From assembly GCA_023264815.1 (NCBI GenBank), contig JAHFUZ010000008.1, positions 88,383-152,382 of the forward strand: a stretch of DNA of 64,000 nt. Reading direction: 5' to 3'. This DNA comes from Arthrobacter sp. Its GTDB lineage: Bacteria; Actinomycetota; Actinomycetes; Actinomycetales; Micrococcaceae. Positions 1 to 8,949 of the stretch are shown piece by piece (the first letter of the stretch is position 1; each line of letters starts with the position of its first letter). Under the pieces are notes generated by a model. It was not told the origin of the DNA, did not search any database, and worked only from the letters and a program-made list of their open reading frames with translations. The translations under genes were made by a program, and so were the position numbers.

Positions 1-801
1 CTGGTCCGCACCATCGAAAACGCGCCGGACATCCACGGCGAGTCAGGCATGGACGGCCCCGCCCAGCCCGAGTCCGCCATTGAGCTGGACCCGCGCCACG
101 CCGTCGACCTCATCATCGACACCGTGATGGCCCATGAACCCGGCACCGTCACGCTGGTCCCCACCGGCGGCCTCACCAACATCGCCCTCGCGGCCCGCAA
201 GGAACCGCGCATCGTGGAGCGCGTGAAGGAAGTTGTCCTGATGGGCGGCGGCTACCACGTGGGCAACTGGAGCGCCGTGGCCGAATTCAACATCATCATC
301 GACCCCGAAGCCGCGCACATCGTGTTCAACGAAAAGTGGCCCGTGGTGATGGTGGGACTGGACCTCACGCACCAGGCGCTGGCCACCCCCGAGGTGGTGG
401 AAAAGATCGCGGCCGTGGGCACCAAGCCCGCCCGGTTCGTGACCGAACTGATGGACTTCTTCGCCCAGACGTACAAGGACGCCCAGGGCTTCGACTACCC
501 GCCCGTCCATGATCCGTGCGCCGTGGCCTACGTGATCGATCCCAGCATCGTCACCACCCGCAAGGTCCCCGTGGACATCGAACTGCAGGGCACGCTGACC
601 CTCGGCATGACCGTGGCCGACTTCCGCGCCCCCGCGCCGGAGGACTGCACCACCTCCGTGGCCGTTGACCTGGACCACGCACGGTTCTGGGACCTCGTCA
701 CGGACGCGCTGGTCCGCATCGGCGAACCTGACGCCGCGCCGGCAGCGGCAGCCGCCGCAACGGCAACCGCCGCAACAGCAACCGCCGGAGCCACCAAATG
801 A
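1..801 (+). CDS. Inosine/uridine-type nucleoside hydrolase, 5' end outside window
   Basis: The reading frame is open from the first base, so the N-terminus, which normally carries the DxDxxxDD calcium motif, lies upstream. The visible 266 residues carry the IunH-family core VPTGGLTNIA, a GLDLTH segment and the C-terminal active-site motif VHDPCAVAY. The family cleaves the N-glycosidic bond of ribonucleosides to give base and ribose. The protein ends in a low-complexity Ala/Thr tail of about 20 residues that is not part of the fold. The stop codon overlaps the start of the MFS gene (ATGA), and ribokinase follows, so the three genes look like one nucleoside-to-ribose-5-phosphate operon. Purine or pyrimidine preference cannot be told from sequence. 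Confidence 0.93.
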   Translation: MVRTIENAPDIHGESGMDGPAQPESAIELDPRHAVDLIIDTVMAHEPGTVTLVPTGGLTNIALAARKEPRIVERVKEVVLMGGGYHVGNWSAVAEFNIIIDPEAAHIVFNEKWPVVMVGLDLTHQALATPEVVEKIAAVGTKPARFVTELMDFFAQTYKDAQGFDYPPVHDPCAVAYVIDPSIVTTRKVPVDIELQGTLTLGMTVADFRAPAPEDCTTSVAVDLDHARFWDLVTDALVRIGEPDAAPAAAAAATATAATATAGATK

Positions 802-2225
802 GCACCACCATCACCGCCCCCACCACCGGCCGGGCCAACGTCACCGCCCTGATGGTTGCCCTGCTGGCCGCCTGCGTGGCGTTCCAGCTCAACGCCTCCA
901 TGCTCAGCCCCGCCCTGGTCACCATGGGCGAGGAGCTGAACACGGACCAGGCCACCATCGGTTTGTCCCAGACCTGGTTCTTCACCGCGGCCGCCCTGTT
1001 CTCCCTCTTCCTGCCCCGCCTGAGCGACATCATCGGGCGTAAGAAGATCCTGGTGGGCATGATGGTCCTGATGGCCGTGGGCTCCGTCATCGCGGCACTG
1101 GCCCCGGACGTCACCTGGCTGTTCGTGGGCCGCATCATCCAGGGTGTCAGCGGACCCACCGTCCCGCTGTGCCTGATCATGCTGCGCTCCGCCGTCAGCA
1201 ACCCCAAGAAGTACGGCGCCCTGATGGGACTCATCACCGCAGTCAACGGCGGTGTGGCCGGCGTGGACTCCTTCGTGGGCGGCTACTTCGCCGAGCACTT
1301 CGGCTTCCGCAGCATCTTTTGGCTCATGGTGGCCTTCGCCGTGGCGGCTACCGCCCTGATCGTGGTCCTCGCCGCCGAAAGCAAGCCCGCCGCCGGCACC
1401 ACCATGGACTGGCTGGGCGTGTTCTTCATCGTGGTGGCAGTGGGCGCCCTGCTCACCGCCCTGAACGAAGGCTCCAAGCTGGTAGGGGCATTCGACGCCG
1501 GCGTGCTGATGCTGTCCCTTGGCCTGGTGGTGGTTGCCGCCGCAGCGTTCTACGCCTTCTGGCAGACCGAAAAGCGTGCCAAGCAGCCCATGGTGGAAAC
1601 CGTCCACCTGCGCCAGCGCTCCACCTGGGCGCCGCTGCTGACCACCACCCTGACCATGACCGGCATCTTTGCCGTCATCAACGGGATCGTCCCGGCCTAC
1701 GTCCAGGCCGCGGATCCCGGGTTCGGCATCGGCCCCACCGAAATGTCGCTCATCATCCTCACCCCGTACGCCCTGCTCGGCTGGCTCATCGGCCCCATCA
1801 GCGGCCGCCTGGCTCCGGTGCTCGGCTACACCAGGGTGCTCCGGATCGGCATGCTGGGCAGCATCGCGGCGCTGGCCATCATCGGGTTCTTCGGCCTGGG
1901 CAGCCTGCCCATGATGATCGCCGGCACGGTCTTGCTGGGCATCATGTACGCCGGTACGGTCAACATCATGCTGAACGGCCTCGGAGTGGTCCTCTCGCCC
2001 GCCGGAAACCCCGGCTTCCTGCCGGGCATGAACGCCGGCGCCTTCAATCTCGGCGCCGGCCTAAGCTTCCTGGTGCTGCCTGCCGTGCTGGTGGCGACGT
2101 CGGCGCTCGGGGATGCCAAGGCGTCCTACCTGAGCGTTGTGGTCACCGCCCTGGTGATCACCGTGGCCGCCTTCGCTGCCTCCCTCCTGATCCCCAAGCC
2201 GGTCGAGGCTGAGGTGGCCGAATGA
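798..2225 (+). CDS. MFS transporter (DHA2-like)
   Basis: This is a 475-residue polytopic membrane protein, with about 14 hydrophobic segments. It has the MFS loop signature LSDIIGRKK after the second helix and a family-typical GRIIQGVSG segment. The start overlaps the nucleoside hydrolase stop, and the stop overlaps the ribokinase start (ATGA on both sides), which is strong evidence for translational coupling. DHA2 members are usually drug:H+ antiporters. The context between nucleoside hydrolase and ribokinase suggests transport of a nucleoside, ribose or a base instead. That substrate is inference from neighbours only. Confidence 0.9.
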   Translation: MSTTITAPTTGRANVTALMVALLAACVAFQLNASMLSPALVTMGEELNTDQATIGLSQTWFFTAAALFSLFLPRLSDIIGRKKILVGMMVLMAVGSVIAALAPDVTWLFVGRIIQGVSGPTVPLCLIMLRSAVSNPKKYGALMGLITAVNGGVAGVDSFVGGYFAEHFGFRSIFWLMVAFAVAATALIVVLAAESKPAAGTTMDWLGVFFIVVAVGALLTALNEGSKLVGAFDAGVLMLSLGLVVVAAAAFYAFWQTEKRAKQPMVETVHLRQRSTWAPLLTTTLTMTGIFAVINGIVPAYVQAADPGFGIGPTEMSLIILTPYALLGWLIGPISGRLAPVLGYTRVLRIGMLGSIAALAIIGFFGLGSLPMMIAGTVLLGIMYAGTVNIMLNGLGVVLSPAGNPGFLPGMNAGAFNLGAGLSFLVLPAVLVATSALGDAKASYLSVVVTALVITVAAFAASLLIPKPVEAEVAE

Positions 2226-3196
2226 GCGCCGGAACCGGAGGGCCCCAAGGAGGGATCGTCGTCGTCGGTTCCCTGAACGCGGATCTGACCATCTACACCG
2301 AGAGGCTGCCGCTGCCCGGCGAGACGGTGCACGGCAACGGTTTCGCGGTGAACCCGGGCGGCAAGAGCGCCAACCAGGCTGTCGCCGCCGGCCGGCTGGG
2401 CGCGGACGTCAGCCTCGTCGGTGCCGTGGGGGACGATTCCAACGGGCAGATGCTGCTGGCCTCCGCCGCCGGCGCGGGAGTGGACGTTCGCCACGTACGG
2501 TCCGCCGCGGCGGGGACGGGCGTCGCCGTGATCGCCGTGGATGCCCAGGGCGAAAACAACATCATCATCTCGGCGGGGGCCAACGGCACCCTCTCGCCCG
2601 CGGACGTGGCCGCGGCAGCGGAGGTCTTCGACGGCGCCGCCGTCGTCTGCCTCTGCCTGGAAGTCAGCATCGAGACGGTGCTTGCCGCCGCACAGGCAGG
2701 GCACGACGCCGGCGCAACAGTGGTGCTGAATCTCTCGCCGTACGCGGAGATTCCGCGGGACCTGGCGGACCTGACGGATGTCCTGCTGGTCAACTCACAC
2801 GAGGCCTCTCAGTTCCTGGGGACCGCCGAGATTCCCGGTAGCGACGGCGACGCGGGCGACTGGGAAACCGTCCGGCTCCGCTTCGCCGAACGCGGACTGC
2901 AGCAGGTCATCGTCACGCTCGGCGCCAATGGCTCGGTGGTGCTGGATTCGCTGGCCGACCCGGAGAAGCAGCTCGTCCAGATCGCGCCCGTGAAGGTCAA
3001 CGCGGTGGACACCACCGGCGCCGGCGATGCCTTCACCGGGGCCGTGGCGGCGCGCCTGGCCGCAGGGGCGTCCCTGGCGGACGCGGCGGCTTTCGCCTCG
3101 ATCGCAGCCGCGCTGGCCACCACCAGCAAGGGAACCCAGGCAGCCTACCCCGGCGAGGAGGACGTCAGGCGCGTCCTCGCCTCAGGTACCGTCTGA
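2222..3196 (+). CDS. rbsK: Ribokinase
   Basis: A PfkB-family sugar kinase of 324 residues, near the usual ribokinase length. It has the N-terminal signature NPGGKSANQA with the G-G hinge that binds the sugar, and the C-terminal VDTTGAGDAF motif with the catalytic Asp and anion hole. It phosphorylates ribose at O5 with ATP, feeding the pentose phosphate pathway. It is the third gene of the coupled operon and would use ribose released by the nucleoside hydrolase. Ribose specificity is inferred from overall similarity and context. Transcription probably ends at the long hairpin just downstream. Confidence 0.92.
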   Translation: MSAGTGGPQGGIVVVGSLNADLTIYTERLPLPGETVHGNGFAVNPGGKSANQAVAAGRLGADVSLVGAVGDDSNGQMLLASAAGAGVDVRHVRSAAAGTGVAVIAVDAQGENNIIISAGANGTLSPADVAAAAEVFDGAAVVCLCLEVSIETVLAAAQAGHDAGATVVLNLSPYAEIPRDLADLTDVLLVNSHEASQFLGTAEIPGSDGDAGDWETVRLRFAERGLQQVIVTLGANGSVVLDSLADPEKQLVQIAPVKVNAVDTTGAGDAFTGAVAARLAAGASLADAAAFASIAAALATTSKGTQAAYPGEEDVRRVLASGTV

Positions 3197-3210
3197 CGGT
3201 TCCACGCACC

Positions 3211-3258
3211 AAGAAGCGCCCGACGGCGGCAGTCTCCTGCCGCCGTCGGGCGCTTCTT
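3211..3258. terminator. Bidirectional rho-independent terminator
   Basis: A perfect 22-bp stem with a 4-nt TCTC loop lies between the convergent ribokinase and NCS1 permease genes. It is flanked by A residues on the left and T residues on the right, so it can serve both strands. Confidence 0.9.
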
Positions 3259-3275
3259 TTGCCTGGCGGGCTCTG

Positions 3276-4805
3276 TCAGAGGCCGGCCGGTGCGCTGGGC
3301 TCGGTGGCGAACTTCAGGTCGGCCGTGGCCTGCGCCACGGTGGCGGCCGGAAGGGCCGAGTCCAGGTGTGCGCGGTGGTACCGCGGGCCAAGGACGGCGT
3401 AGCTGCCGGCGCTGGCGAGGCCGCCTGCGAGCCAGGACAGGTCCCAGCCGCCCAGGGCAACGGCCGCCGGACCCTGCATGGCAGGCACCAGTCCGTACAT
3501 AAACAGCCACGTGGCGAAGATTCCCACCAGGAGCGAGACCACGCCGGCCCAGTTGACTGCGGGGAGCCGCTTGGTGCCCACTGCGTCGAAGAGCCGCTCC
3601 GGGTTGCCCGGCCAGCGCTTCTCCAGCCAGAAGAAGTGGACCAGCATCACTCCGCCCCAGGCGGCCACCCAGGCCACCAGGCCAATGAGCCAGGCATCCA
3701 GGACCGTGGCGAAGTCCTCCTGGAAGATGAAGAAGATGACGGCGATGAGTGAGAAGACGCCGACGAACAGGTTGAGCTTGCGCCGGCTAATGGTGATGTC
3801 CAGTGCCTGCGTGGCTACAGAGAACGTGTAGATGTTCAGGATGTTGGTGGCGATAGGTCCGTGCAGCACCATCAGCAGCACGGGCAGGGCCAGGACGCCG
3901 AAGTTCTGGACGATGAGCTTGCCGGGGTCGATTTCACCGCTGTTGGTGGCCAGGCTGGCGCCGAGGATGCCGAGCCACACCACGGGGATGAACTGGCCCA
4001 GGACCGAAGCCAGGTAGACCTTCTTCTTGGGCACTTCGGTGCTGACGAAGCGGGAGTAGTCTGCGGCGTAGGTGAACCAGGTGATGCCCCAGCCAATGCC
4101 GATGGCGGTCATCACGGCGCTCATCGCGGCGATACGGTCCGAGCCTTCAAGGATCTGGCCGGCAGGACCGGCGTAGCCCCAGTCGATCTTCATGCCGAAC
4201 CAGGCCACGGCGGACATCACGGCCAGGATGATGATGGTGGGCGGCACGGTCCACTTTTCGAAGGCCGCGATGGCCTTGTAGCCGAACCAGGCAATGGCTA
4301 CCTGTGCGGCCATGATGGAGGTGGCCACACCGATCTTCCAGGCGTAGTTGTGGGCAGCGGGATCAACCCAGCCGAGCGTGCCGAACAGGGCCATGACCAG
4401 GTCCAGGATGATCCAGGTGTTGACCGCGCACCAGCCGATCACCAGGAGTGCCTGGATCGCTGCGGGGAGGTAGTTGCCGCGGCGGCCGAATGCGGCGCGG
4501 GCCAGTACCATGCCGGTGGCGCCGGTCTTTTGGCCGAGGAGGACGAAGCAGCCGAACAGCAGCATCCCGATCAGGTTCCCCAAGACCAGGACGGTGACAG
4601 TGTCCGCAAGACCAAGGCCAAGGTGGATGCCGAGGGCGCCGAGCACCCAGTTGATGGGAGCCAGGTTGGCGCCGGCCCAGATCCAGAACTGGCCGGAGAC
4701 CTTGTGCGTGCGCTGCGACTCGGCAATGGGCTGAAGCCAGGCTTCGCAGTCCTCGGCCGGCATCATTGCCGACTCTGACTGCTTAGTGGAGAGGTTGTCT
4801 TGCAT
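3276..4805 (-). CDS. NCS1-family nucleobase permease (purine/cytosine type)
   Basis: This 509-residue membrane protein has about 12 transmembrane segments. Near residue 45 it carries the NCS1 hallmark segment FWIWAGANLAPINW. NCS1 carriers import cytosine, purines, hydantoins or thiamine precursors with a cation. The gene diverges from a PucR regulator and is convergent with a nucleoside-degradation operon, which fits import of a purine or cytosine-like base. A GGAGG ribosome site lies a few bases upstream of the ATG. Exact substrate unknown. Confidence 0.88.
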   Translation of the reverse strand: MQDNLSTKQSESAMMPAEDCEAWLQPIAESQRTHKVSGQFWIWAGANLAPINWVLGALGIHLGLGLADTVTVLVLGNLIGMLLFGCFVLLGQKTGATGMVLARAAFGRRGNYLPAAIQALLVIGWCAVNTWIILDLVMALFGTLGWVDPAAHNYAWKIGVATSIMAAQVAIAWFGYKAIAAFEKWTVPPTIIILAVMSAVAWFGMKIDWGYAGPAGQILEGSDRIAAMSAVMTAIGIGWGITWFTYAADYSRFVSTEVPKKKVYLASVLGQFIPVVWLGILGASLATNSGEIDPGKLIVQNFGVLALPVLLMVLHGPIATNILNIYTFSVATQALDITISRRKLNLFVGVFSLIAVIFFIFQEDFATVLDAWLIGLVAWVAAWGGVMLVHFFWLEKRWPGNPERLFDAVGTKRLPAVNWAGVVSLLVGIFATWLFMYGLVPAMQGPAAVALGGWDLSWLAGGLASAGSYAVLGPRYHRAHLDSALPAATVAQATADLKFATEPSAPAGL

Positions 4806-4844
4806 GGGGGAGCCTCCATGAGTAAAAGGGATAGTCCCAGATTA

Positions 4845-4860
4845 TGTGGCTCAGGCCACA
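4845..4860. promoter_or_regulatory. Candidate operator in the NCS1/PucR divergent promoter
   Basis: Inverted repeat TGTGGC-N4-GCCACA in the 107-bp region between the divergent permease and PucR genes. PucR regulators commonly control the adjacent divergent gene, so binding by the neighbour is a reasonable inference, but untested. Confidence 0.4.
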
Positions 4861-4912
4861 ACCACCACATACAATGTGTCACGAACATCTTCCTTTCTTA
4901 TGACGGAGTGTC

Positions 4913-6469
4913 ATGCCCATACGCCTGCAGGAAGTTTTGAAACATTCCACCCTCACGCCCGCGGATCCCGTGATCCGCGCGGCGGCAGCGGTTGCGGCCC
5001 AGGCGCAGCTGCGATGGATACACTCGAGTGAGGTTCTGGACATCGCCCCGTTACTTGGCGGCGGGGAATTGCTGCTTACGGGCGGCCAGGCCCTGGTGGC
5101 CGCCACGGACAAGCGGCGGGTTGGCTATATCTGGGAGCTGGCGGAACGTGGGGTGGCCGCGCTGGCCATCGAGACGGGGACCAGCCTGCCATCCATACCG
5201 TCCTCCATGGTTGCAGCGGCGGAGGCCGCCGGACTTCCGCTGATAGAGCTCCGCAAAGTGGTGCCTTTCGTGGGGGTTATGGAAGCCATCAACTCGCTGC
5301 TCGTGAGCGAGTCGGCCGCGCACCTGCAGCAGGCCGACCGGGCAAGCCACGCCATGGCGGTGGAACTGGCCCATGGCGGCAGCCTCGACCGGATCCTGGG
5401 CGTTCTTGCCGACGCCACCGGCGCGGAAGTTGTCCTGACCTCCAACTCGGGTGCGCCGCTGGCCAGTGCCCTGCCTGCCGGCGCCCTGCCTGCCGGCCAG
5501 GACGCGGCCGGCGGGGCCGCAGGCACCGAGCAGGACCATGCACGGACCATCCACATTGACGTTTCCGTCCGGGGTATCCCGTCAGCGCACCTGAGCCTTC
5601 GCGCCCTGGCGGATGGGGATGTGAACCTGGCGCGGATCGCAGGGAACCGCTCGGTGGACATTTTGGCACTGGCACTACTGCAGCGCATGCCGCCCGGACT
5701 CAAGGACATGGCGGGAGCGGCACTGATCCGCGCCGTCGATTCCGGCTCCCAGAACTGGCGGCTCCAGCAGCTTGCCCCGGCCGCCGGAATCCCGCTGGCA
5801 GCGCAGCTGGTGGCAGTAGTGATCCGGTCACCGGGGTCCCGGCAGCTTCGCACAGCCGTGGAGCAGCTGCTGGACCGGGTGGGCCGGCACAGCGCCAGCT
5901 ATGCCGACAACGAGGAACTGCTGGCGCTGGCCGTGCTGCGGTCCGGCAAGGCGCAGGACGACCGGAACGACATTCTGGCGGGGCTGCAGTCGCTGGCATT
6001 GCCCGAGGGAAGCATCAGCGCCGTCGGCCCGGTGGCCGCCGGGATTTCGGCGGCCCCGTGGTCCCTGACGGAGGCCCGGCTGACCCTGGAACTGGGGGCC
6101 GGCGACGAACACCACCCTGCCGGGCCGCAGCATGATGGCGCAGTGCTGGACGCGGAGGCCTTCGCGGTGGAACGGTTCGCGTTCCATTCCGTGGATGAGG
6201 CGCGGCGTACGGAGTTCGTCCGCCAGCAGCTCGGTGCCCTTCTCGACCACGATGAGCAGCGGCGCTCCGCGCTCGCGGAGACCCTGCGGGTGTGGCTGGA
6301 TTTGGGCTGCAACACCGCCCAGGCCGCGCGTGAACTCCACCTGGAGCGGCAGTCCATGCACCAGCGCCTGCAGCGGATCTTTACGCTCTGCGGCGGCGAC
6401 CCCCGCGGAACCGGGCGGCTTGCGGCCCTGCACCTGGCGACCCGCCTCGCCGCCCTCCCGCCCAAATAG
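4913..6469 (+). CDS. PucR-family transcriptional regulator
   Basis: A 518-residue protein with an N-terminal PucR sensor domain (about residues 8-130), a central GGDEF-like spacer and a C-terminal PucR-type helix-turn-helix around residues 455-510 (CNTAQAARELHLERQSMHQR). PucR proteins activate purine or related nitrogen-compound catabolism. It is transcribed divergently from the NCS1 permease and probably controls it. The stop codon TAG directly abuts a copy of the GACGCTCTC intergenic repeat. An internal low-complexity segment (repeated PAGALPAG) near residue 185 interrupts the middle region and may be a flexible linker. Confidence 0.92.
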   Translation: MPIRLQEVLKHSTLTPADPVIRAAAAVAAQAQLRWIHSSEVLDIAPLLGGGELLLTGGQALVAATDKRRVGYIWELAERGVAALAIETGTSLPSIPSSMVAAAEAAGLPLIELRKVVPFVGVMEAINSLLVSESAAHLQQADRASHAMAVELAHGGSLDRILGVLADATGAEVVLTSNSGAPLASALPAGALPAGQDAAGGAAGTEQDHARTIHIDVSVRGIPSAHLSLRALADGDVNLARIAGNRSVDILALALLQRMPPGLKDMAGAALIRAVDSGSQNWRLQQLAPAAGIPLAAQLVAVVIRSPGSRQLRTAVEQLLDRVGRHSASYADNEELLALAVLRSGKAQDDRNDILAGLQSLALPEGSISAVGPVAAGISAAPWSLTEARLTLELGAGDEHHPAGPQHDGAVLDAEAFAVERFAFHSVDEARRTEFVRQQLGALLDHDEQRRSALAETLRVWLDLGCNTAQAARELHLERQSMHQRLQRIFTLCGGDPRGTGRLAALHLATRLAALPPK

Positions 6470-6531
6470 GACGCTCTCTCATTTAATGTGGGTTTTTGGG
6501 CGATCCTCTCTCACACAATGCGGGTTTTGGC
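6469..6531 (+). repeat. 63-bp inverted repeat, left copy (two-unit GACGCTC/GATCCTC module)
   Basis: Two tandem units, each of the form GA(C/T)(G/C)CTCTCTCA...GGGTTTT. The same two-unit module recurs in inverted orientation at 7966-8028, aligned without gaps with 54 of 63 bases identical by eye. The repeat begins on the last base of the pucR stop codon. A further partial unit follows at 6533. Confidence 0.85.
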
Positions 6532-6533
6532 CG

Positions 6534-6950
6534 GACGCTCGCGAAACCCGGCAGGTAGCCCGAGGAATTGCCATAGCAGGTCAGCTGGACGATGTTCTCC
6601 CTGGCGGTCTTCTCCGTTCCGACCGGGACGGGATTGATGATGGCGTCGAAGGGCATGCCGACGGTCACAATAAAGGCCCAGTCCTTGAACTCCGGGAGCC
6701 CTTCGATGTCGGCCACAATGTTCAGCGTGGTGCTGCCGGGGCTGGCCACCTTCCAGCGCAAACAGCCGGTTGTCCTTCTCGCGTGCCAGATAGCTGGCGA
6801 AATAGGGAAGCGCATGCCTGGCGGACAGGTGGGCGGGATCTCCCACGGCACCTCCGCGGATGGCTGTGGCAATGATGTCCCGGACGGCCGGCTGCAGGTC
6901 CGCGATCCGGTCAGGCCTGTGGATAACTTCTGCAGCCGCTCGCCGTTTCG
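6534..6950 (-). pseudogene. Decayed gene fragment of unrecognised family
   Basis: About 130 codons of protein-like sequence run on the minus strand in two frames. The upstream part contains HLSARHALPYFASYLAR and the downstream part contains EGLPEFKDWAFIVTVGMPF and YGNSSGYLPGF. The two halves join in frame (LFALE to VASPGSTT) if one G of a GG pair at about 6749-6750 is removed. The 3' end runs into the intergenic repeat and has no proper stop of its own. I do not recognise the family. The rest of this 496-bp gap (6470-6965) holds only the repeat units. Confidence 0.5.
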
Positions 6951-6965
6951 GGGCACAATGCCAGC

Positions 6966-7919
6966 ATGCGAAAGCAAGATTTCCTGCCCCAGCCGCTGAC
7001 GGCGGCTCCGTTCACCTTCGGCGCAGCCGTGACCGCCGGCGTCTCCTTGAACAGGCTCCGGCGGAAGGACATGGTCAACGTGGGCCGCGGCCTCTACCGG
7101 CCCGCGGACTGGGATTTTGATCTGGAGGATGCGGCCAGGGCGTTGTCCGCGGCGTCGCCCGGTGCCTGGATCTCCCACGTGACGGCGGCCAGGTTGAGGT
7201 GCCAAGTGCTGCCTCCGTGGCTTGCGGACTCCACGGAATTGCATCTCAGCAAGCCGCGCGCCCTGCCATCGGTCCGCAGGAAGGGCGTGATCGGCCATAC
7301 CGTCCTTGCCCGTGAAGATGAGATTGAACTGGTCAACGGCATCCGCCTGAGCAGTCGATCCCGCACCTGGCTCGATTTGGCCCGCGTGCTGCCGCTGCAT
7401 GACCTGGTGAGCATGGGCGATGAACTGATCCGCATCCCGCGGGTGGATTTCGAGGGACGAGCGGAGCCTTATGACACCGTGGCGGGGCTGCGCATCCTGG
7501 CGGCACGTCACCCGAATCTCCAGGGCATCGTCCGGGTCCGGGAGGCGCTTGAGCTGATGCGGGTGGGCGCCGACTCCGCGCCCGAAACCCTCCTTCGGCT
7601 GGCCATCGCGGATGCCGGGCTGCCCGAGCCCGCACTCCAGGTGCGGTTGCGCGCCAGAGACGCGCGGTCGCCGTCGGCCGATCTCGGCTACCGTCACCGT
7701 CGCCTTGCCATCCAGTACGACGGCGGCCATCACCTTAATGACGAACAGGTCCTCAGTGACCGGAGACGGGATAAGGCGTTCGAGTCAGCCGGCTGGACGG
7801 TCCTGGTCTTCGGGAAAAGCGATCTTGCCGACGACTTCCAGAGCGCAGTCGTCGAAATCAAGCGGGCGCTGCGCAACGGCTGGCTTGACCACGCGCAGGC
7901 GTCCGGTTTTGCCGGCTGA
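6966..7919 (+). CDS. DUF559 (Vsr-like nuclease fold) protein
   Basis: A 317-residue protein of a type common in Actinobacteria. The N-terminal part (about 1-190) resembles the AbiEi-like winged-helix arrangement. The C-terminal part (about 230-300) is a DUF559 domain of the Vsr/restriction-endonuclease-like fold, with AIQYDGGHH as the probable metal-binding segment, followed by RRRDKAFESAGWTVL. DUF559 proteins are presumed DNA endonucleases, but the biological role is not established. The gene lies alone between 63-bp inverted repeats and next to a decayed gene, so it looks like an accessory insertion. The function is inferred only from the fold. Confidence 0.8.
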   Translation: MRKQDFLPQPLTAAPFTFGAAVTAGVSLNRLRRKDMVNVGRGLYRPADWDFDLEDAARALSAASPGAWISHVTAARLRCQVLPPWLADSTELHLSKPRALPSVRRKGVIGHTVLAREDEIELVNGIRLSSRSRTWLDLARVLPLHDLVSMGDELIRIPRVDFEGRAEPYDTVAGLRILAARHPNLQGIVRVREALELMRVGADSAPETLLRLAIADAGLPEPALQVRLRARDARSPSADLGYRHRRLAIQYDGGHHLNDEQVLSDRRRDKAFESAGWTVLVFGKSDLADDFQSAVVEIKRALRNGWLDHAQASGFAG

Positions 7920-7930
7920 GGGTTAACGCC

Positions 7931-7964
7931 GTGACGCTCCCACACCAAAGGTGCGAGAGCGTCA
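7931..7964. terminator. Hairpin downstream of the DUF559 gene
   Basis: The arms GTGACGCTC and GAGCGTCAC enclose a smaller CACC-AAA-GGTG stem. It lies directly after the DUF559 stop and next to the right inverted repeat. There is no clear T-run, so terminator function is probable rather than certain. Confidence 0.5.
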
Positions 7965-7965
7965 C

Positions 7966-8028
7966 GCCAAAACCCACATCAACTGAGAGAGGATCGCCCG
8001 GAAACCCGCATTAAGTGAGAGAGCGTCC
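7966..8028 (-). repeat. 63-bp inverted repeat, right copy
   Basis: Reverse-complement partner of the repeat at 6469-6531. Together they bracket the DUF559 gene and the decayed fragment. It lies about 20 bp from the 3' end of purU. Confidence 0.85.
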
Positions 8029-8049
8029 GGGGGGTGGGGGCGGGGTTCG

Positions 8050-8946
8050 CTAGCGGAGGACCACCGTGCGGTTGCCCTGCAGGATGACCCGGCCTTCGCA
8101 GTGCCAGCGCACCGCGTTGGACAGCGCCTTGCATTCGGTGTCCCGCCCGGCCGCCACCAGGTCCTCGGGCCCGTAGGTGTGGTCCACGTCCACGGTCTGC
8201 TGCGAGATGATCGGGCCCTCGTCGAGCTCGGCGTTGACATAGTGCGCGGTGGCGCCCACGGTCTTGACGCCGCGCGCGTACGCCTGGTGGTACGGCTTGG
8301 CGCCCTTGAAGCTGGGCAGGAACGAGTGGTGGATGTTGATGGCCCTGCCGTCCAGCTTCCGGGTGAGGTCGTCGCTGAGGACCTGCATGTAGCGGGCCAG
8401 GACCACCAGCTCCACGTCGTACTCGTCCACGAGTTCCAGCAGCCGTGCCTCTGCCGACGGCTTGGTCTCTGCGGTGACCGGCACGTGGAAGAACGGGATG
8501 CCGTGCCATTCCACCAGTGCCTGGTGGTCCGTGTGGTTGGACACCACGGCAGCGATTTCCACCGGCAGTTCACCGGTCCTGGCCCGGAACAGCAGGTCGT
8601 TCAGGCAGTGCCCGAACTTGGACACCATGATCAGCACGCGGCGCTTGGCGCCCTGCGGCTCCAGCCGCCAGCGCATCCCGAACCGTTCCGCCACCGGGCC
8701 GAAACCGGCCCGCAGCGTATCCGCGGTGGAGGAATCGCCGTCGGACACAAAGTGCACGCGCATGAAGAAGTGCCGCTCGTCGCGCTCGCCGAACTGCTTG
8801 CTGTCCAGGATGTCGCAGCCATGCTCGAGCAGGAACCCGGAGACGGCGTGGACGATGCCGGGCGTCTCCGCGCAGTCGAGGGTCAGGACGTGCTCCACGG
8901 TGGTGGGAGCCGCGGAAGGGGAAGTTTCAGTCTGTACGGCAGTCAT
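8050..8946 (-). CDS. purU: Formyltetrahydrofolate deformylase
   Basis: A 298-residue protein with an N-terminal ACT domain (about 18-100, starting LTLDCAETPGIVHAVSG) and a C-terminal formyl-transferase/hydrolase domain. The catalytic Asn and His lie in INIHHSFLPSFKGA, and the catalytic Asp in ELDEGPIIS. It hydrolyses 10-formyl-THF to formate and THF, balancing the one-carbon pool. It is the last gene of the minus-strand glyA-soxBDAG-sdaA-purU operon, separated from sdaA by three bases. It would relieve the one-carbon load produced by sarcosine oxidation. Confidence 0.95.
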   Translation of the reverse strand: MTAVQTETSPSAAPTTVEHVLTLDCAETPGIVHAVSGFLLEHGCDILDSKQFGERDERHFFMRVHFVSDGDSSTADTLRAGFGPVAERFGMRWRLEPQGAKRRVLIMVSKFGHCLNDLLFRARTGELPVEIAAVVSNHTDHQALVEWHGIPFFHVPVTAETKPSAEARLLELVDEYDVELVVLARYMQVLSDDLTRKLDGRAINIHHSFLPSFKGAKPYHQAYARGVKTVGATAHYVNAELDEGPIISQQTVDVDHTYGPEDLVAAGRDTECKALSNAVRWHCEGRVILQGNRTVVLR

Positions 8947-8949
8947 GGC

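Noticed and set aside
528..1607. Long His/Gly-rich frame antisense to the nucleoside hydrolase and MFS genes
   Set aside because: Composition is typical of a shadow frame in GC-rich DNA, with no motif or ribosome site; the plus-strand genes are clear.
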